DNA of 64,000 nt, from positions 115,546 to 179,545 of the forward strand of contig NZ_BOLM01000007.1 of assembly GCF_016861605.1 (NCBI RefSeq). Direction: 5' to 3'. The position numbers and the translations under genes were made by a program. This document shows, piece after piece, positions 1-9,837 of the stretch (position 1 is its first letter; every line of letters begins with the position of its first letter). The notes beneath the pieces were generated by a model. The model saw only the letters and a program-made list of their open reading frames with translations, did no database searches and had not been told where the DNA came from. The DNA comes from Levilactobacillus wangkuiensis. Its GTDB lineage: Bacteria > Bacillota > Bacilli > Lactobacillales > Lactobacillaceae.

Positions 1-1287
1 TTGCGGTTGGGCCTCAGCCGGCTTCTTCGCCCAGTCCGGTAGCGTCTCCTTGACCGTCGGCTGTCGGTTACGTGACCGCCGTGGCTTGCTGGCCGCCTGC
101 TGGTGCTCGCGAATTTCCTTGATGGCCGCCTGGGGCGTTTGAATTTTCTTCATGCTCCAGTCATTGGCAATCGAATCCATGAGGGCCTTAGACAGCGTTG
201 GCTTGTCCGAATCCACCAGCATGTGATAAATCAAGACGTTTAACACTGACTGCGGAAACAGCTGCCGACTGACCTGGTCGCGGATGATCCGCTGCTCGCC
301 ATCTGTGATGTAGCCCCCGCGTTTTTGCTTGATTGCCTGCAAAAATACCGCGGGCACCGTGGTATTTGCCACCTTGATCAAGGCCTGTTCGGCGGAACTC
401 AGGTGCTGATCTGTCGGTGCCTGGGCCAGTTCCGCGGCAGAAGGTGTCTGTTCGCTAGCCGCTGGTTGCGCCCGGTGCTGTTGCCCAAAGCTCTGCGCAA
501 TCACACGTTTGAACTGTTCGGGGTCAAATTGATTCGTTGCCAAATCCGTTGCTTCACCCACGTACCGCGCCATGGTGACCTCATCCAGGCCGTACGTCGC
601 GTGCTCCGTCAGCAATAGTTGACGTTGGCTCCGTAATGCCCGGGTGTCAATGAATGAGTGCTCTAAGATATCGCCTAATAATTTAAAATCAAAATCATCA
701 TGACCGGTCGACTTCAGAGCTGGTGCGCCGGCATCGACAGGCAGTTCATCCCGTGTCGCCGTGATAGCGGCTGGCAGTTGCTTGAGCTCTTGCCCATCAA
801 CATGAAACACGTCCAAAAAGTTCTTGGTAATATCCACTTCATCCGCAGAATCAGTGGTCTGCGGCGTGTTGTGGGTGACCAGGGACCGGTAGACCTCTTC
901 GCCGACCACCCCCAGTAGCTGAACGCTCAACAGATCATCGCGAAAGAAGTCTGCCGGCTGAAGCGGTGCGCGCAGCTCATAGACAAAGCTGGTCAACTCG
1001 TTAGTCGTCTTCACCTTAGTCGTCAGTAAGCCCGCGGCCTCCAGGCGTAACCGGGCCTCATAGAAATGAGCCAGGTCCATCCCCAATAGTCCCAGTAAAG
1101 TGGCGTGACGCTTATACGTCGCCCGTTCGGGGAGCCAAAAAAGGGCCGAGTAAAGCCCCGCGGCACTCGGTCCAATGATTGGCTGATAAAGTTGGGTCAA
1201 CGTCTGCCAACTTTGATCCGTCAAGCGGTCCGCTAGCCGCACCAGGAATCCTGTTCGCGGTTTTAATTGATGCCAGGAATCCTCCAT
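1..1287 (-). CDS. dnaB: DnaB, replication initiation and membrane attachment protein (partial, C-terminus off the window)
   Basis: The reading frame is open from an ATG at 1287 to the left edge (429 codons). It starts MEDSWHQLKPRTGF. The N-terminal half is a winged-helix-like region, followed by a charged and alanine-rich linker and a second helical region containing SIANDWSMKKIQTPQ and a late PDWA motif, as in Firmicutes DnaB. DnaB is a primosomal loader that, with DnaD and DnaI, brings the replicative helicase to oriC and to stalled forks. The gene begins 3 bp after the nrdR stop in a coaE-nrdR-dnaB order typical of Bacillota, where dnaI usually follows. The last residues and dnaI lie outside the window. 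Confidence 0.93.
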   Translation of the reverse strand, partial: MEDSWHQLKPRTGFLVRLADRLTDQSWQTLTQLYQPIIGPSAAGLYSALFWLPERATYKRHATLLGLLGMDLAHFYEARLRLEAAGLLTTKVKTTNELTSFVYELRAPLQPADFFRDDLLSVQLLGVVGEEVYRSLVTHNTPQTTDSADEVDITKNFLDVFHVDGQELKQLPAAITATRDELPVDAGAPALKSTGHDDFDFKLLGDILEHSFIDTRALRSQRQLLLTEHATYGLDEVTMARYVGEATDLATNQFDPEQFKRVIAQSFGQQHRAQPAASEQTPSAAELAQAPTDQHLSSAEQALIKVANTTVPAVFLQAIKQKRGGYITDGEQRIIRDQVSRQLFPQSVLNVLIYHMLVDSDKPTLSKALMDSIANDWSMKKIQTPQAAIKEIREHQQAASKPRRSRNRQPTVKETLPDWAKKPAEAQPQ

Positions 1288-1290
1288 GCG

Positions 1291-1809
1291 TTATTTCCCC
1301 TCACTTTGCCCCTGGTCCCCTGAATCTGGGTCAGAGTCCTGTTGGGCCTTTTGCTTATCCTTATCGAGCATGTCCTTCAACTCGTTAAAGAACACCCCGG
1401 TATCCTTGAATTGCCGGTAAACACTGGCAAAACGGATATAAGCGATTTCATCCACATCCACGAGCCGGTTCATCACGTATTCCCCAATCAATTGACTGGA
1501 AATTTCGTTGACCCCCAGCGCGCGAATTTTATTTTCAACTTCATCCACGATGTTGGTCATCACGTCCATCCCCACTGGTCGTTTCTCAGCGGAGCGGATG
1601 ATGCCTCGTAGAATTTTCTCCCGGTTAAATTCCTCCCGGGTCCCGTTTTTCTTAATTACCAACAGCGGCGTCACTTCAACGCGCTCAAACGTCGTGAACC
1701 GAAAACCACAGTTCTCGCACTCACGACGCCGACGAATCACGCGGCCGTCGTCGGTGGGCCGACTGTCGACGACCCGCGATCCATTATGATGACAGTGTGG
1801 ACACTGCAT
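1291..1809 (-). CDS. nrdR: NrdR, ribonucleotide reductase transcriptional repressor
   Basis: The product has 172 residues. An N-terminal zinc ribbon carries CPHC and CENC cysteine pairs (residues about 3-34), followed by an ATP-cone domain starting near [13 protein letters not shown]. In this family the ATP-cone senses dATP/ATP and the ribbon binds NrdR boxes in front of nrd operons. The start codon overlaps the coaE stop in a TAATG arrangement, so translation is probably coupled. The C-terminus (residues 150-172) is a charged low-complexity tail. Length and motifs are normal for the family. Confidence 0.97.
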   Translation of the reverse strand: MQCPHCHHNGSRVVDSRPTDDGRVIRRRRECENCGFRFTTFERVEVTPLLVIKKNGTREEFNREKILRGIIRSAEKRPVGMDVMTNIVDEVENKIRALGVNEISSQLIGEYVMNRLVDVDEIAYIRFASVYRQFKDTGVFFNELKDMLDKDKQKAQQDSDPDSGDQGQSEGK

Positions 1810-2438
1810 TATTGGTCACCTCGTTTTAAATGGTTACTCTTGCCAAATTTATTGGCGTCAAGCCATTTTACCACTTGTTGACGCGTTTGGGCAATCGTGC
1901 CCCCGTTGTCAATGACCACCGTGGCCTGGGCAATCTTCTGGTCGATGGGCCATTGCCGGTCCATCCGGGCCTGGGCATCGGCCACCGATAACCCATCACG
2001 GGCCATTAGCCGTTGCCGCTGGGTCGTGGCATCGGTCGCCACGACCATCACGTGATCGACCAAGTGAATCAGGTAGCCAACCTCAAAGAACGTGGGCGCA
2101 TCAACGACTACCACGGAAACCTGCTGCGCGCGATAATCCGCCAGTTGCCGCTGAATCTCGGCTTTGATCAGTGGCGTGGTAATGGCCTCGAGGCGGGCCA
2201 GTTCTTCCGGATGGGTAAACACCAACTGGCCCAACTTTTTCCGGTCCAGCCCCTCTGCGGTCAGGTAGTCCGCCCCAAAGGTCGTGCCAATCTGTGCGAG
2301 ACCGGTCGACCCCGGTGCGACCACCTGACGGGCGATGATATCGGCATCGATCACGGGCAGGTCGGCTGCTCGTAGCCAGGCGCTCACGGTTGATTTGCCG
2401 GTCGCAATGCCCCCGGTCAGTCCCCAGACTTCAGTCAT
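1809..2438 (-). CDS. coaE: Dephospho-CoA kinase
   Basis: The product has 209 residues. The P-loop GGIATGKST lies at residues 9-17, and the family [12 protein letters not shown] segment follows. The enzyme phosphorylates the 3-prime hydroxyl of dephospho-CoA, the last step of CoA synthesis, in the cytoplasm. A GGAGG ribosome binding site lies 9 bp before the ATG. The start overlaps the mutM 3-prime end by 8 bp and the stop overlaps nrdR, so this is a tightly packed operon. The last dozen residues are more basic than usual but the length is standard. Confidence 0.96.
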   Translation of the reverse strand: MTEVWGLTGGIATGKSTVSAWLRAADLPVIDADIIARQVVAPGSTGLAQIGTTFGADYLTAEGLDRKKLGQLVFTHPEELARLEAITTPLIKAEIQRQLADYRAQQVSVVVVDAPTFFEVGYLIHLVDHVMVVATDATTQRQRLMARDGLSVADAQARMDRQWPIDQKIAQATVVIDNGGTIAQTRQQVVKWLDANKFGKSNHLKRGDQ

Positions 2439-3291
2439 CGGTCAACGCCTCCAATGCTTCTAAGGGCACGGGCTGACAGTGCGGACAGTAGTGCGTGCCG
2501 CGCTGAGCAACCTTGATCTTCACGATTTCCGCACCGCACCGCTCACAGGGTTCCCCCTCACGCCCGTAGACGTGCAGGTGATTTTGAAACTGCCCCGCCT
2601 CGCCAAAGGCCGTCGAGAAGGAATGCACGGTCGTCCCATGCCCCTTGATGGCCTGTGCCAGTTCGTCAATGATGTTGCGACGCAGTGTGATTAGCTGGTC
2701 GGTGCTCAGCTCATCGGCTGGGGTCAACGGATTGATTTTTGACAGCCATAAGACCTCATCCACGTAGATGTTACCCAGGCCCGCAATTTTAGACTGGTCC
2801 AGCAGGAAGGGTTTGACCACCTTATGGGACTTGCCAAAAATTCGTTGCATGTAGGCCAACGTCAACGTCTCATCCGTGGGTTCCGGTCCCAGTTTTCCGA
2901 GGGATGGCAAGGCTGCCGCCTCGTCTCCCGTTGGGACTAACCGCATCCGGCCAAACTTACGGGTGTCGTTGTACCGCAGCTCCCGGCCATCCGTCAGATA
3001 GAAGATGACGTGGGTGTGTTTGATCACGGGGCTCCCCTGGGGTTGGACATCGTATTTTCCTTCCATCCGCAGGTGTGACACCATGGTCAAGTCGCCACTG
3101 AACCGAAACAACAGGTACTTGCCCCGCCGGTCGATACGTTCAATTTTTCTGCCAATCAATTCCGCGGTAAAGACTTCCGCGTCAGGGGTGACCATCTTGC
3201 GGTAGAACACGTCGACATGGTCGATGGTTGCGCCCGCCACCAGGCTGATCAGCCCACGCCGAACCGTTTCAACTTCAGGTAATTCTGGCAT
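2431..3291 (-). CDS. mutM: Formamidopyrimidine-DNA glycosylase (Fpg/MutM)
   Basis: The product has 286 residues from the ATG that gives MPELPEVETVRRG. After Met removal, the N-terminal Pro is the catalytic nucleophile, with the adjacent Glu, so this start is preferred over an in-frame upstream codon at 3330 that would bury the proline and overlap polA. An AAAGGAG site lies 8 bp upstream. The H2TH region contains GLGNIYVDEVLW. The C-terminal zinc finger has CERC and CPHC pairs. The enzyme removes 8-oxoguanine and formamidopyrimidines and nicks the abasic site. It sits 20 bp after polA, a common repair pairing. Confidence 0.96.
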   Translation of the reverse strand: MPELPEVETVRRGLISLVAGATIDHVDVFYRKMVTPDAEVFTAELIGRKIERIDRRGKYLLFRFSGDLTMVSHLRMEGKYDVQPQGSPVIKHTHVIFYLTDGRELRYNDTRKFGRMRLVPTGDEAAALPSLGKLGPEPTDETLTLAYMQRIFGKSHKVVKPFLLDQSKIAGLGNIYVDEVLWLSKINPLTPADELSTDQLITLRRNIIDELAQAIKGHGTTVHSFSTAFGEAGQFQNHLHVYGREGEPCERCGAEIVKIKVAQRGTHYCPHCQPVPLEALEALTDD

Positions 3292-3311
3292 AACCGTCTC
3301 TCCTTTTGCCG

Positions 3312-5972
3312 CTACTTGGCGTTGTACCAAGTCGGTCCGAAATGACTTTCCACCTTCAACGGGATCTCGAGGTCAACGGCAGAATCCATGACACTTGGCA
3401 CCAGTTTCTCTAGCGTTTCAATCTCATCGGCTGGTGCCTCAAAGATCAGTTCATCGTGCACTTGTAAGAGCATGGTGGCCTGTAAGTCCTTGACCGCGTC
3501 TTCCATCCGAATCATGGCAATCTTAATGATATCCGCCGCGCTCCCTTGGATTGGCGTGTTCATCGCCGTCCGTTCAGCGAAGGACCGTTGGTTAAAGTTA
3601 CGGGAGTTGATGTCTGGCAAATACCGCCGACGATGGGCAATCGTTTCCACGAAGCCCTGTTCCTTAGCCTGCTGCACCATCCGGTCCATGTAGGACTTAA
3701 CGCCAGGATATTCTTCGAAGTAGGTGTCGATAAAGTTCTTGGCCTGCTTCCGGGTGATGCCAATGTTTTGCGACAAGCCAAAGTCACTGATGCCGTAAAC
3801 GATTCCGAAGTTGACCGCTTTGGCCTGCCGCCGAATGTTTGGCGTGACCTCTTCGTCGGGCCCCATCTTAAAGATTCGCCGGGCGGTCGCCGCGTGAATG
3901 TCTTCACCCTCACGGAAGGCTTCCTGCATGTTGGCGTCATGACTCATATGCGCCAGGACCCGCAGTTCAATTTGTGAGTAGTCAGACGAGAAAATCTGCC
4001 AGCCCGGATGACGCGGAACAAAGGCCTTCCGAATCGCACGACCCTCTTCGTTTCGGACCGGAATATTTTGCAAGTTCGGGTCCACGGAGGACAGCCGCCC
4101 AGTCTGCGTCAACGTCTGCAGGTAACGGGTGTGCACCTTGTGGTCGTCGGGATGAATCACCTTGAGCAGACCCTCGACGTAGGTGGACTGAATCTTAGAA
4201 ATCTTGCGGTATTTCAAAATATTCTCCGCAATTGGCGCTTCTGCGGCGAGCTTTTCCAGGACCCCAACCGCCGTCGAGTATCCCGTCTTGGTCTTTTTAA
4301 TCGGTGGCAAACCCATCTTTTCAAACAGAATGTGGCCCAGTTGCTTAGGTGAACCAATGTTAAATTCTTCACCGGCCTCGTTGTAAATGGTCTGTTCGAT
4401 TTCAGCGAGTTGTTCGGTAAACTTGCTGCCCATGGCTTCCAGTTCACTGGCTTCAACCGTGATCCCGGCAATTTCCATGCGGGCCAGGACAAAGGCCATT
4501 GGCAGTTCGATCTCGCGATAGAGTTGTGTCTGTTCATTGGCGTCCAAATCTTTAATCAGCTCGGGACGGAGATTCTCGATAGCCCGCGCCTTACGTGCCA
4601 GGTGAGAGAAGAAGTCGACGTCATCGGCCGGAATGGCTTCCTTGGCACCCTTACCGTAGACATCCTCATCCGTCGCCACCTGGTGATAGCCGTGTTCCAT
4701 GGCCACACGACCCAGGTCGTTGCTGTTGTCATAGGTATTCAACAGGTACGAGGCAATCAGCAGGTCACAGTCGACCCCGGCCAGCGTAATGTTCAACCGG
4801 TTCAAGGCCACGTAGGTCCGCTTGGCGTCAAAGACCTGCTTAGCCACGTCTGCGGATTCCAGCAATCCCTTGAGTGGGGCCTGTTGCAGGAGGCTCACGT
4901 CACGGCTCACGTACCAGTGGTCTTCATGACCAATCACAAACCCCGCCATTTCGGCCAAATGGTAGTTGTCACCCAGCATTTCCAGATAGAATTCACACCC
5001 GTCGGCAAAGGTTGGCAAGGTGTTCAGGTTATCGGCCTTCAACACCGTGAAATCAACGTCCTTCAGACCTGGTGTCGCCGTTGGGGTTTCCCCATCGATC
5101 TGCATTTTGCTCAGGAATTGGTTAAAGTTCATCCGTTGATAGAATTCGACCAATTTTTCTTGGTCATCGCCTTCATAAACTAGGTTTTCCACTTGCTTTT
5201 CAACGGGGGCATCCCGCAGAATCGTCGCCAATTTCTTAGATAGCAAGGCTTCTTCGTGGTCGGCCACCAGGTGTTCCTTTAACTTTTTCGCAGTGATTTC
5301 GTCAATATGGTCATAGAGGTTCTCAATGCTGCCGTATTTACCAATCAGGTCAACGGCACGCTTAGGCCCCACGCCGGTCACCCCAGGATAGTTGTCGGAG
5401 TTGTCCCCTTGTAACCCTTTAATATCAATGATCTGTTCGGGCGTCACACCCATTTTCTCTTTGACGTAGGCCGGCGTGTAGTGCTCAATGTCACTGACCC
5501 CTTTTCTAGAAATGGAGACCGTGGTGTGGTCATCGGCCAGCTGGGTCAAATCGCGGTCCCCGGTGACGATGGTCGTGGTGAAGCCGTTGTCCTCGGCTTG
5601 CTTAGCCAGGGTCCCGATGATGTCATCGGCTTCGTAGTCGGGCAGCTCGTAAGTCTGAATGCCCCGAGCGGCCAACAATTCCTTCACATAGGGAAATTGT
5701 TCGGAAAGTTCCGGTGCCGTCTTGGCCCGGCCACCCTTGTAATCGTCATACATTCTGGTCCGAAATGTCTTCTTGCCGGCATCAAACGCCACTAACGCGT
5801 GGGTTGGTTTGACCGTATCCAGCATGGTTTCCAACATCGTATTGAACCCGTAAATGGCGTTGGTGTGCAGGCCTTCGCTGTTGGTGAACTTGCCTAAAGC
5901 CGTGTACAACGCGAAGAAGGCCTTAAACGTGACACTGTTACCATCAATTAATAATAATCGTTTTTCCGCCAT
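3312..5972 (-). CDS. polA: DNA polymerase I
   Basis: The product has 886 residues. Residues about 1-290 form the 5-prime to 3-prime exonuclease (LLLIDGNSVTFKAFFAL, GDRDLTQL, GDNSDNYPGVTGVGPK). The middle segment corresponds to the proofreading domain but lacks an obvious DEDD set, as in other low-GC Gram-positive enzymes. The polymerase domain carries motif A (DYSQIELRVL, about 660), motif B (RRQAKAVNFGIVYG, about 710) and motif C (QVHDELIFE, about 837). It fills gaps, removes Okazaki primers and works in excision repair. It is first in the leftward operon polA-mutM-coaE-nrdR-dnaB. Confidence 0.98.
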   Translation of the reverse strand: MAEKRLLLIDGNSVTFKAFFALYTALGKFTNSEGLHTNAIYGFNTMLETMLDTVKPTHALVAFDAGKKTFRTRMYDDYKGGRAKTAPELSEQFPYVKELLAARGIQTYELPDYEADDIIGTLAKQAEDNGFTTTIVTGDRDLTQLADDHTTVSISRKGVSDIEHYTPAYVKEKMGVTPEQIIDIKGLQGDNSDNYPGVTGVGPKRAVDLIGKYGSIENLYDHIDEITAKKLKEHLVADHEEALLSKKLATILRDAPVEKQVENLVYEGDDQEKLVEFYQRMNFNQFLSKMQIDGETPTATPGLKDVDFTVLKADNLNTLPTFADGCEFYLEMLGDNYHLAEMAGFVIGHEDHWYVSRDVSLLQQAPLKGLLESADVAKQVFDAKRTYVALNRLNITLAGVDCDLLIASYLLNTYDNSNDLGRVAMEHGYHQVATDEDVYGKGAKEAIPADDVDFFSHLARKARAIENLRPELIKDLDANEQTQLYREIELPMAFVLARMEIAGITVEASELEAMGSKFTEQLAEIEQTIYNEAGEEFNIGSPKQLGHILFEKMGLPPIKKTKTGYSTAVGVLEKLAAEAPIAENILKYRKISKIQSTYVEGLLKVIHPDDHKVHTRYLQTLTQTGRLSSVDPNLQNIPVRNEEGRAIRKAFVPRHPGWQIFSSDYSQIELRVLAHMSHDANMQEAFREGEDIHAATARRIFKMGPDEEVTPNIRRQAKAVNFGIVYGISDFGLSQNIGITRKQAKNFIDTYFEEYPGVKSYMDRMVQQAKEQGFVETIAHRRRYLPDINSRNFNQRSFAERTAMNTPIQGSAADIIKIAMIRMEDAVKDLQATMLLQVHDELIFEAPADEIETLEKLVPSVMDSAVDLEIPLKVESHFGPTWYNAK

Positions 5973-6022
5973 GTTACGCTCCTTTCGAGCAACGGTCAGC
6001 CGCGCTCGAGTATTCTGTGTCT

Positions 6023-6031
6023 ATTTTACCA
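6023..6031 (-). promoter_or_regulatory. Candidate extended -10 promoter for the polA operon
   Basis: On the minus strand the hexamer TAAAAT is preceded by TGG, giving an extended -10 about 50 bp before the polA ATG. No good -35 box is visible at 17 bp (TTCGGG), which is tolerable for extended -10 promoters. Confidence 0.4.
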
Positions 6032-6251
6032 AACATTAGGGCAAACCCGAAACGAAATCTAGCGAAACTGGTTGGTCGGAGCCGATTACTTTCAGACAAA
6101 CTGAATTCTGAATCAAGTCATCGTAAGTAATCGCCTATCCATCTCTGAGCTAACCAAAATTAACCTAGTATCGAGGTGGGACCTGTCTCTCAGGTTGAAA
6201 CCATTCCCACAAGAAATTGCATAAGTCCACCTCAAAACAACCACGAAGAGA

Positions 6252-6478
6252 GTGGAAATGCGTGGTCCATGTCAGTGATCAGAGGCGGATCAAGGTGCCC
6301 GGCTGTGTCGATGGTCTTGGCTGGAGTTCTTTTCCAGCCTAGTCCATGGGACATCCTTTGAGACCGCCCCTCAGGCTCAAAGTTGAGGTGAAAGCCCGCC
6401 TTATGGCTGGAACCGCCCCCACAGCAGGGCACCTTGAATCCGCCGCCGGGAACGAAAACAAGTCCACCCCATTTTCAC
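6252..6478 (-). repeat. Structured intergenic repeat, subtype A, copy A1
   Basis: This is a subtype A element, in the same orientation as A4. The closing stem starts with GTGGAAATG (6252-6260) against CATTTTCAC (6470-6478). A second long stem joins GGCTGTG with CCCACAGC and the flanking GGCGG with CCGCC. Inside are arm 1 (GGCTGG with CCAGCC), arm 2 (CTTTGAG with CTCAAAG, enclosing ACCGCCCCTCAGG) and arm 3 (GCCCGCC...GGCTGG). It lies between the BI-1 terminator and the polA promoter region. The stretch 6032-6251 shows no credible gene. Strand assignment is arbitrary. Confidence 0.75.
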
Positions 6479-6480
6479 GA

Positions 6481-6515
6481 CAAAAGAAAAAGCACTGGCT
6501 GAATTTGCCAGTGCT
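6481..6515 (-). terminator. Rho-independent terminator of the BI-1 gene
   Basis: On the minus strand AGCACTGGC pairs with GCCAGTGCT and is followed by TTTTTCTTTTG, 14 bp after the stop codon of the gene at 6529. Confidence 0.9.
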
Positions 6516-6528
6516 CCCGTCAGTAACC

Positions 6529-7233
6529 TTAGTCGTTGTTCCCACCAAAGATACCGAAGATTTGTAAGAGTTGTAAGAATAAGTTAACGAAGTCCAAGTA
6601 CAGTTGTAAGGCCCCGTTGACGGCCAACCCAGTCGTAGAAACTTGATCACCGTATTGCAGGTACATCTTTTGCATCCGTTGCGTATCCCAAGCGGTTAAG
6701 ACCGCAAAGATGATGACGGCAACGAAGGAGAAGATTAAGGAAGCCAGTGGCAAACGTAAGAACATGTTCACAACCATCGCCACGATCAACCCAATCAAAG
6801 CACCGGTTGCCTGTGTCCCAATCTTGGTTAAGTCGCGCTTGGTAAAGGCCCCAATCCCCGCCATGGTAATGAAGATAGCGGCACTAGAAACGAAGGCGGC
6901 GGTCATGGTTGCCGGCGTATAGATCAGTGCGTACAAGGAAATCACACCACCCGTAACGACTGCGTAAACGAACAACCCAACTAAGGCGACAATTGGCCGT
7001 TTCATGGACTGCCCACTAATCACGAATGGTAAGATGAACCAGACAATTAGCGGAATCCAAAGACTGCCACCACGCAGGTTACTGAGTTGTGAAGCCATGG
7101 GGGTCATCATGAATGCCGTCACAGCAGAGACCAACACGGCCGCACCCATCCAGCCAAACATTTTAGTCATGAAGCTGTTGAGGCCGACCTCAGTGTTCAC
7201 TGTCGTCCGGGGTTGCTGATCATAGTTGTTCAT
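6529..7233 (-). CDS. Bax inhibitor-1 / YetJ-family integral membrane protein
   Basis: The product has 234 residues and about seven hydrophobic spans covering nearly the whole protein after a short polar N-terminus. The C-terminal AWDTQRM segment matches the conserved DTQ region of the BI-1/YccA/YetJ family. Bacterial members are proposed pH-sensitive calcium leak channels; the physiological role in lactobacilli is not settled. It is a single-gene unit: an AAGGAGCG site before the ATG, a terminator behind it, and pnuC upstream on the same strand but 155 bp away. Confidence 0.93.
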   Translation of the reverse strand: MNNYDQQPRTTVNTEVGLNSFMTKMFGWMGAAVLVSAVTAFMMTPMASQLSNLRGGSLWIPLIVWFILPFVISGQSMKRPIVALVGLFVYAVVTGGVISLYALIYTPATMTAAFVSSAAIFITMAGIGAFTKRDLTKIGTQATGALIGLIVAMVVNMFLRLPLASLIFSFVAVIIFAVLTAWDTQRMQKMYLQYGDQVSTTGLAVNGALQLYLDFVNLFLQLLQIFGIFGGNND

Positions 7234-7388
7234 TGAAACGCTCCTTCTTTTTTCAAATCAATTCCCGGCTTAGTCAACCACCATTGGCCGACCAGTTGCG
7301 GGTTATTAGAATACATTTTACCAAATCTAATAGTAAACACAAGTAATGTGTTCAGATTTTAAAGGACGTCACCAACTATGACTCCCCG

Positions 7389-8132
7389 TTACTTAGTCGT
7401 TGATTGACCGGCACCACCCTCGTTGTCCGCTTCGCCACTCGCCCAGACCTTGTTGGCGTAAACCGCGTTGAAGAGTAGAGCGATTTGTAAGGCCACCTGT
7501 GACAGGTTGGCACCCAGCGTCCCGACGTTGGTGGCACCCGTCATGATCTGGAAGGTTAAGATTCCCCAGTAGGCGACGTTGACCACGTTGACCACGATCC
7601 ACAGCGACCAGTTTTCCTTGAACTTTAAGATGTAAAGCAACTGTGCAATCAAACTCACCACGAAGTTCACGGAATCAAAGTAAGGTAGTTGTCCGTGTAA
7701 TAAGGACAGCACCAACCATCCGGCCGCCCAAGCTGCAAAGGCCGCCGCAAAGATCCAGTTTCGAGTTGATTTCTTAAATGACCGTGTGGCCTCGTCATGG
7801 CCCCACATGTACCAGCCGATGGGTTGCGAAATAACATAAATAATATCCATAGCAAATGACCCATACGCGTGGCTGATCCAAGCGACGTACGTCATGGCGA
7901 CACATTGAATGAAGCCAAAGATAAACGAAATCTTACGGCCCTTCATCCCGTAGACCAGGCACAAGACGCCCCCAATCCCGGAAATCATTCCAATGATGCT
8001 ATCGGGAACGATCGCGTAGACCACGACCTGTAACAAAAGCAAAATCGACACGTAAATCATTTCAAACTTTTTCCAGTTGGTAAATAACTGATTGTACCAC
8101 CAATTGTGTTGCGTTGCTGTATTCACTTGCAT
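7389..8132 (-). CDS. pnuC: PnuC-family nicotinamide riboside/nicotinamide mononucleotide transporter
   Basis: The product has 247 residues starting MQVNTATQHNWW; a GGGGAGAG site immediately upstream decides this start over an in-frame codon 26 residues earlier. There are seven or so membrane segments. The family signature around ISQPIGWYMWG and the WxxW-type aromatic residues late in the protein (KENWSLWIVVNVVN) point to PnuC. It imports an NAD precursor by facilitated diffusion coupled to phosphorylation. Specificity between nicotinamide riboside and thiamine-type relatives cannot be settled here. No NadR or kinase gene is adjacent. Confidence 0.85.
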   Translation of the reverse strand: MQVNTATQHNWWYNQLFTNWKKFEMIYVSILLLLQVVVYAIVPDSIIGMISGIGGVLCLVYGMKGRKISFIFGFIQCVAMTYVAWISHAYGSFAMDIIYVISQPIGWYMWGHDEATRSFKKSTRNWIFAAAFAAWAAGWLVLSLLHGQLPYFDSVNFVVSLIAQLLYILKFKENWSLWIVVNVVNVAYWGILTFQIMTGATNVGTLGANLSQVALQIALLFNAVYANKVWASGEADNEGGAGQSTTK

Positions 8133-8320
8133 TCTCTCCCCAAAATAAATTGGACTCCCCTGAGCCCTTAATTTATTAGAATACAGGTTCTCAGCCGAAG
8201 TGCAACTCATTTCTAACTAATGGGTTAAGCCCGTTCATCGCCCGTCCTATCAGTGTTTCGACGTCCCATCCATTTCACCTGGAATTCGTTTACAGTTTCC
8301 TACGCGCCATAATTTTTTCA

Positions 8321-8346
8321 ATAAAAAAGACGCCAGTCAGCGTCAA
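8321..8346 (-). terminator. Terminator downstream of murC
   Basis: On the minus strand GACGC-TGACTG-GCGTC is followed by TTTTTTATTG. A second GACGC copy just upstream (in the minus direction) offers an alternative fold. It ends the sftA-murC transcription unit. Confidence 0.8.
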
Positions 8347-8370
8347 TTCGCCAACCAGCGTCCCATAAAT

Positions 8371-9702
8371 TTAGTTGTTTTTAAGTGATAAATGACTCAG
8401 TAATTCTTCGTAAGACCGTTCGTACTTTTGTACATCCCCGGCACCCATGAAGACCACAACGGCGTCATGGAAGTCCAGTAATGGTGACATGTTGTCGACG
8501 GTTAAGATCTCGCCGCCCTTAACGATCTTGGCAGCCAAGTCCTTACTGGAGACCGCACCGGCAGTTTCCCGGGCAGAACTGAAGATGTTGGTCAAGAAGA
8601 CCTTGTCGGCCAAGTTAAGGCTCTTAGCGAAGTCATCCATCAAGGCAATCGTCCGGCTAAACGTATGTGGCTGGAAGACGGCAATGATTTCCTTGTCCGG
8701 ATACTTTTGCCGTGCAGCATCCAACGTGGCTTTGATTTCGGATGGATGGTGCGCATAGTCATCAATGATGGTCATGTCAGCTAACTTACGTTCCGTGAAC
8801 CGACGCTTAACCCCCTTGAAGTCGGCCAATTCATGCTTGATTTCATCCATGTTGACCTTTTCAAAGTAGGAAACGGCAATGACGGCCAGGCTGTTCAGCA
8901 CGTTGTGTTCGCCGTACAGGTGAATTTCAAAGTTACCTAAGAATTCATCGCCATGGTAAACGTCAAAGTTAGAGCCGGTCGTTGAGCGCTTGATGTTCTT
9001 AGCTTGGAAGTCATCGCGGTCGCTAGTCCCGTAGTAGTAGACTGGCACGTCCGTCTTTAATTTCCGCAGCTCAGGGTCATCGCCCCAGGCAAAGATGCCC
9101 TTCTTGACCTGGTTCGCCCAGGTTTCAAAGGCGCTGTAAACATCGTCGATACCCGTGTAATAGTCGGGGTGATCGAAGTCAATGTTCGTCATAATGGCGT
9201 AGTCTGGCTTGGTAGCCAGGAAGTGACGCCGGTATTCATCGGCTTCGTAAACGAAGAAGCGGGCGTTAGGCGTCCCCTTTCCAGTCCCATCACCAATTAA
9301 GAAAGAGGTTGGGGCCACACCGCTTAACACGTGTGACAACAGACCGGTCGTACTGGTCTTCCCGTGGGCACCGGCAACACCAATGCTGGTATAGCCTTCG
9401 ATTAAGTGACCTAAGAATTCATGATACCGGTAGACGGGTAAGCCCATCTCCCGGGCCTTTTTAATTTCAGGATGATCATCCGTGAAGGAGTTCCCGGCGA
9501 TAATCGTCAGTCCTTCGTGAATGTTGGCTTCATCAAACGCCATGACGTCGATGCCAGCCTGTTCCAGACCGCGTTGCGTAAACGTGTACTGGGTAATATC
9601 TGACCCTTGAACCTTAAAGCCCTTATCGTGCAAAATCAGAGCGAGGGCACTCATCCCTGATCCTTTAATCCCAACAAAGTGGTAAACCGTTGCGTTATCC
9701 AT
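8371..9702 (-). CDS. murC: UDP-N-acetylmuramate--L-alanine ligase
   Basis: The product has 443 residues from the ATG giving [17 protein letters not shown]; an AGAGGA site precedes it, and the in-frame start 14 codons earlier lacks one. The N-terminal Rossmann loop [11 protein letters not shown] and the ATP loop [14 protein letters not shown] are visible, as are [11 protein letters not shown] and [10 protein letters not shown]. It adds L-alanine to UDP-MurNAc, starting the peptidoglycan stem peptide in the cytoplasm. It follows sftA, an order also seen in Bacillus. Confidence 0.97.
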   Translation of the reverse strand: MDNATVYHFVGIKGSGMSALALILHDKGFKVQGSDITQYTFTQRGLEQAGIDVMAFDEANIHEGLTIIAGNSFTDDHPEIKKAREMGLPVYRYHEFLGHLIEGYTSIGVAGAHGKTSTTGLLSHVLSGVAPTSFLIGDGTGKGTPNARFFVYEADEYRRHFLATKPDYAIMTNIDFDHPDYYTGIDDVYSAFETWANQVKKGIFAWGDDPELRKLKTDVPVYYYGTSDRDDFQAKNIKRSTTGSNFDVYHGDEFLGNFEIHLYGEHNVLNSLAVIAVSYFEKVNMDEIKHELADFKGVKRRFTERKLADMTIIDDYAHHPSEIKATLDAARQKYPDKEIIAVFQPHTFSRTIALMDDFAKSLNLADKVFLTNIFSSARETAGAVSSKDLAAKIVKGGEILTVDNMSPLLDFHDAVVVFMGAGDVQKYERSYEELLSHLSLKNN

Positions 9703-9837
9703 CAAATGATCCTCTTTTCTACTCTTTCGGCAAGGCTCCGACACCCCTCACCGGCCAAGTGACTCTCTATTCATTTTAGCATATCCCCCCACCCCTTAAA
9801 AGAAGTCGGCGGAGAAAGACGGTGAGGCCTGTTCAAG

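Noticed and set aside
3546..5183. Long open frames opposite polA (143 and 257 codons).
   Set aside because: Shadows of the GC-rich polA coding strand without start signals.
8133..8320. Possible riboswitch upstream of pnuC, since some pnuC genes have NAD-related or other aptamers.
   Set aside because: I could not recognise a conserved aptamer core on the minus strand. A covariance-model scan would decide.
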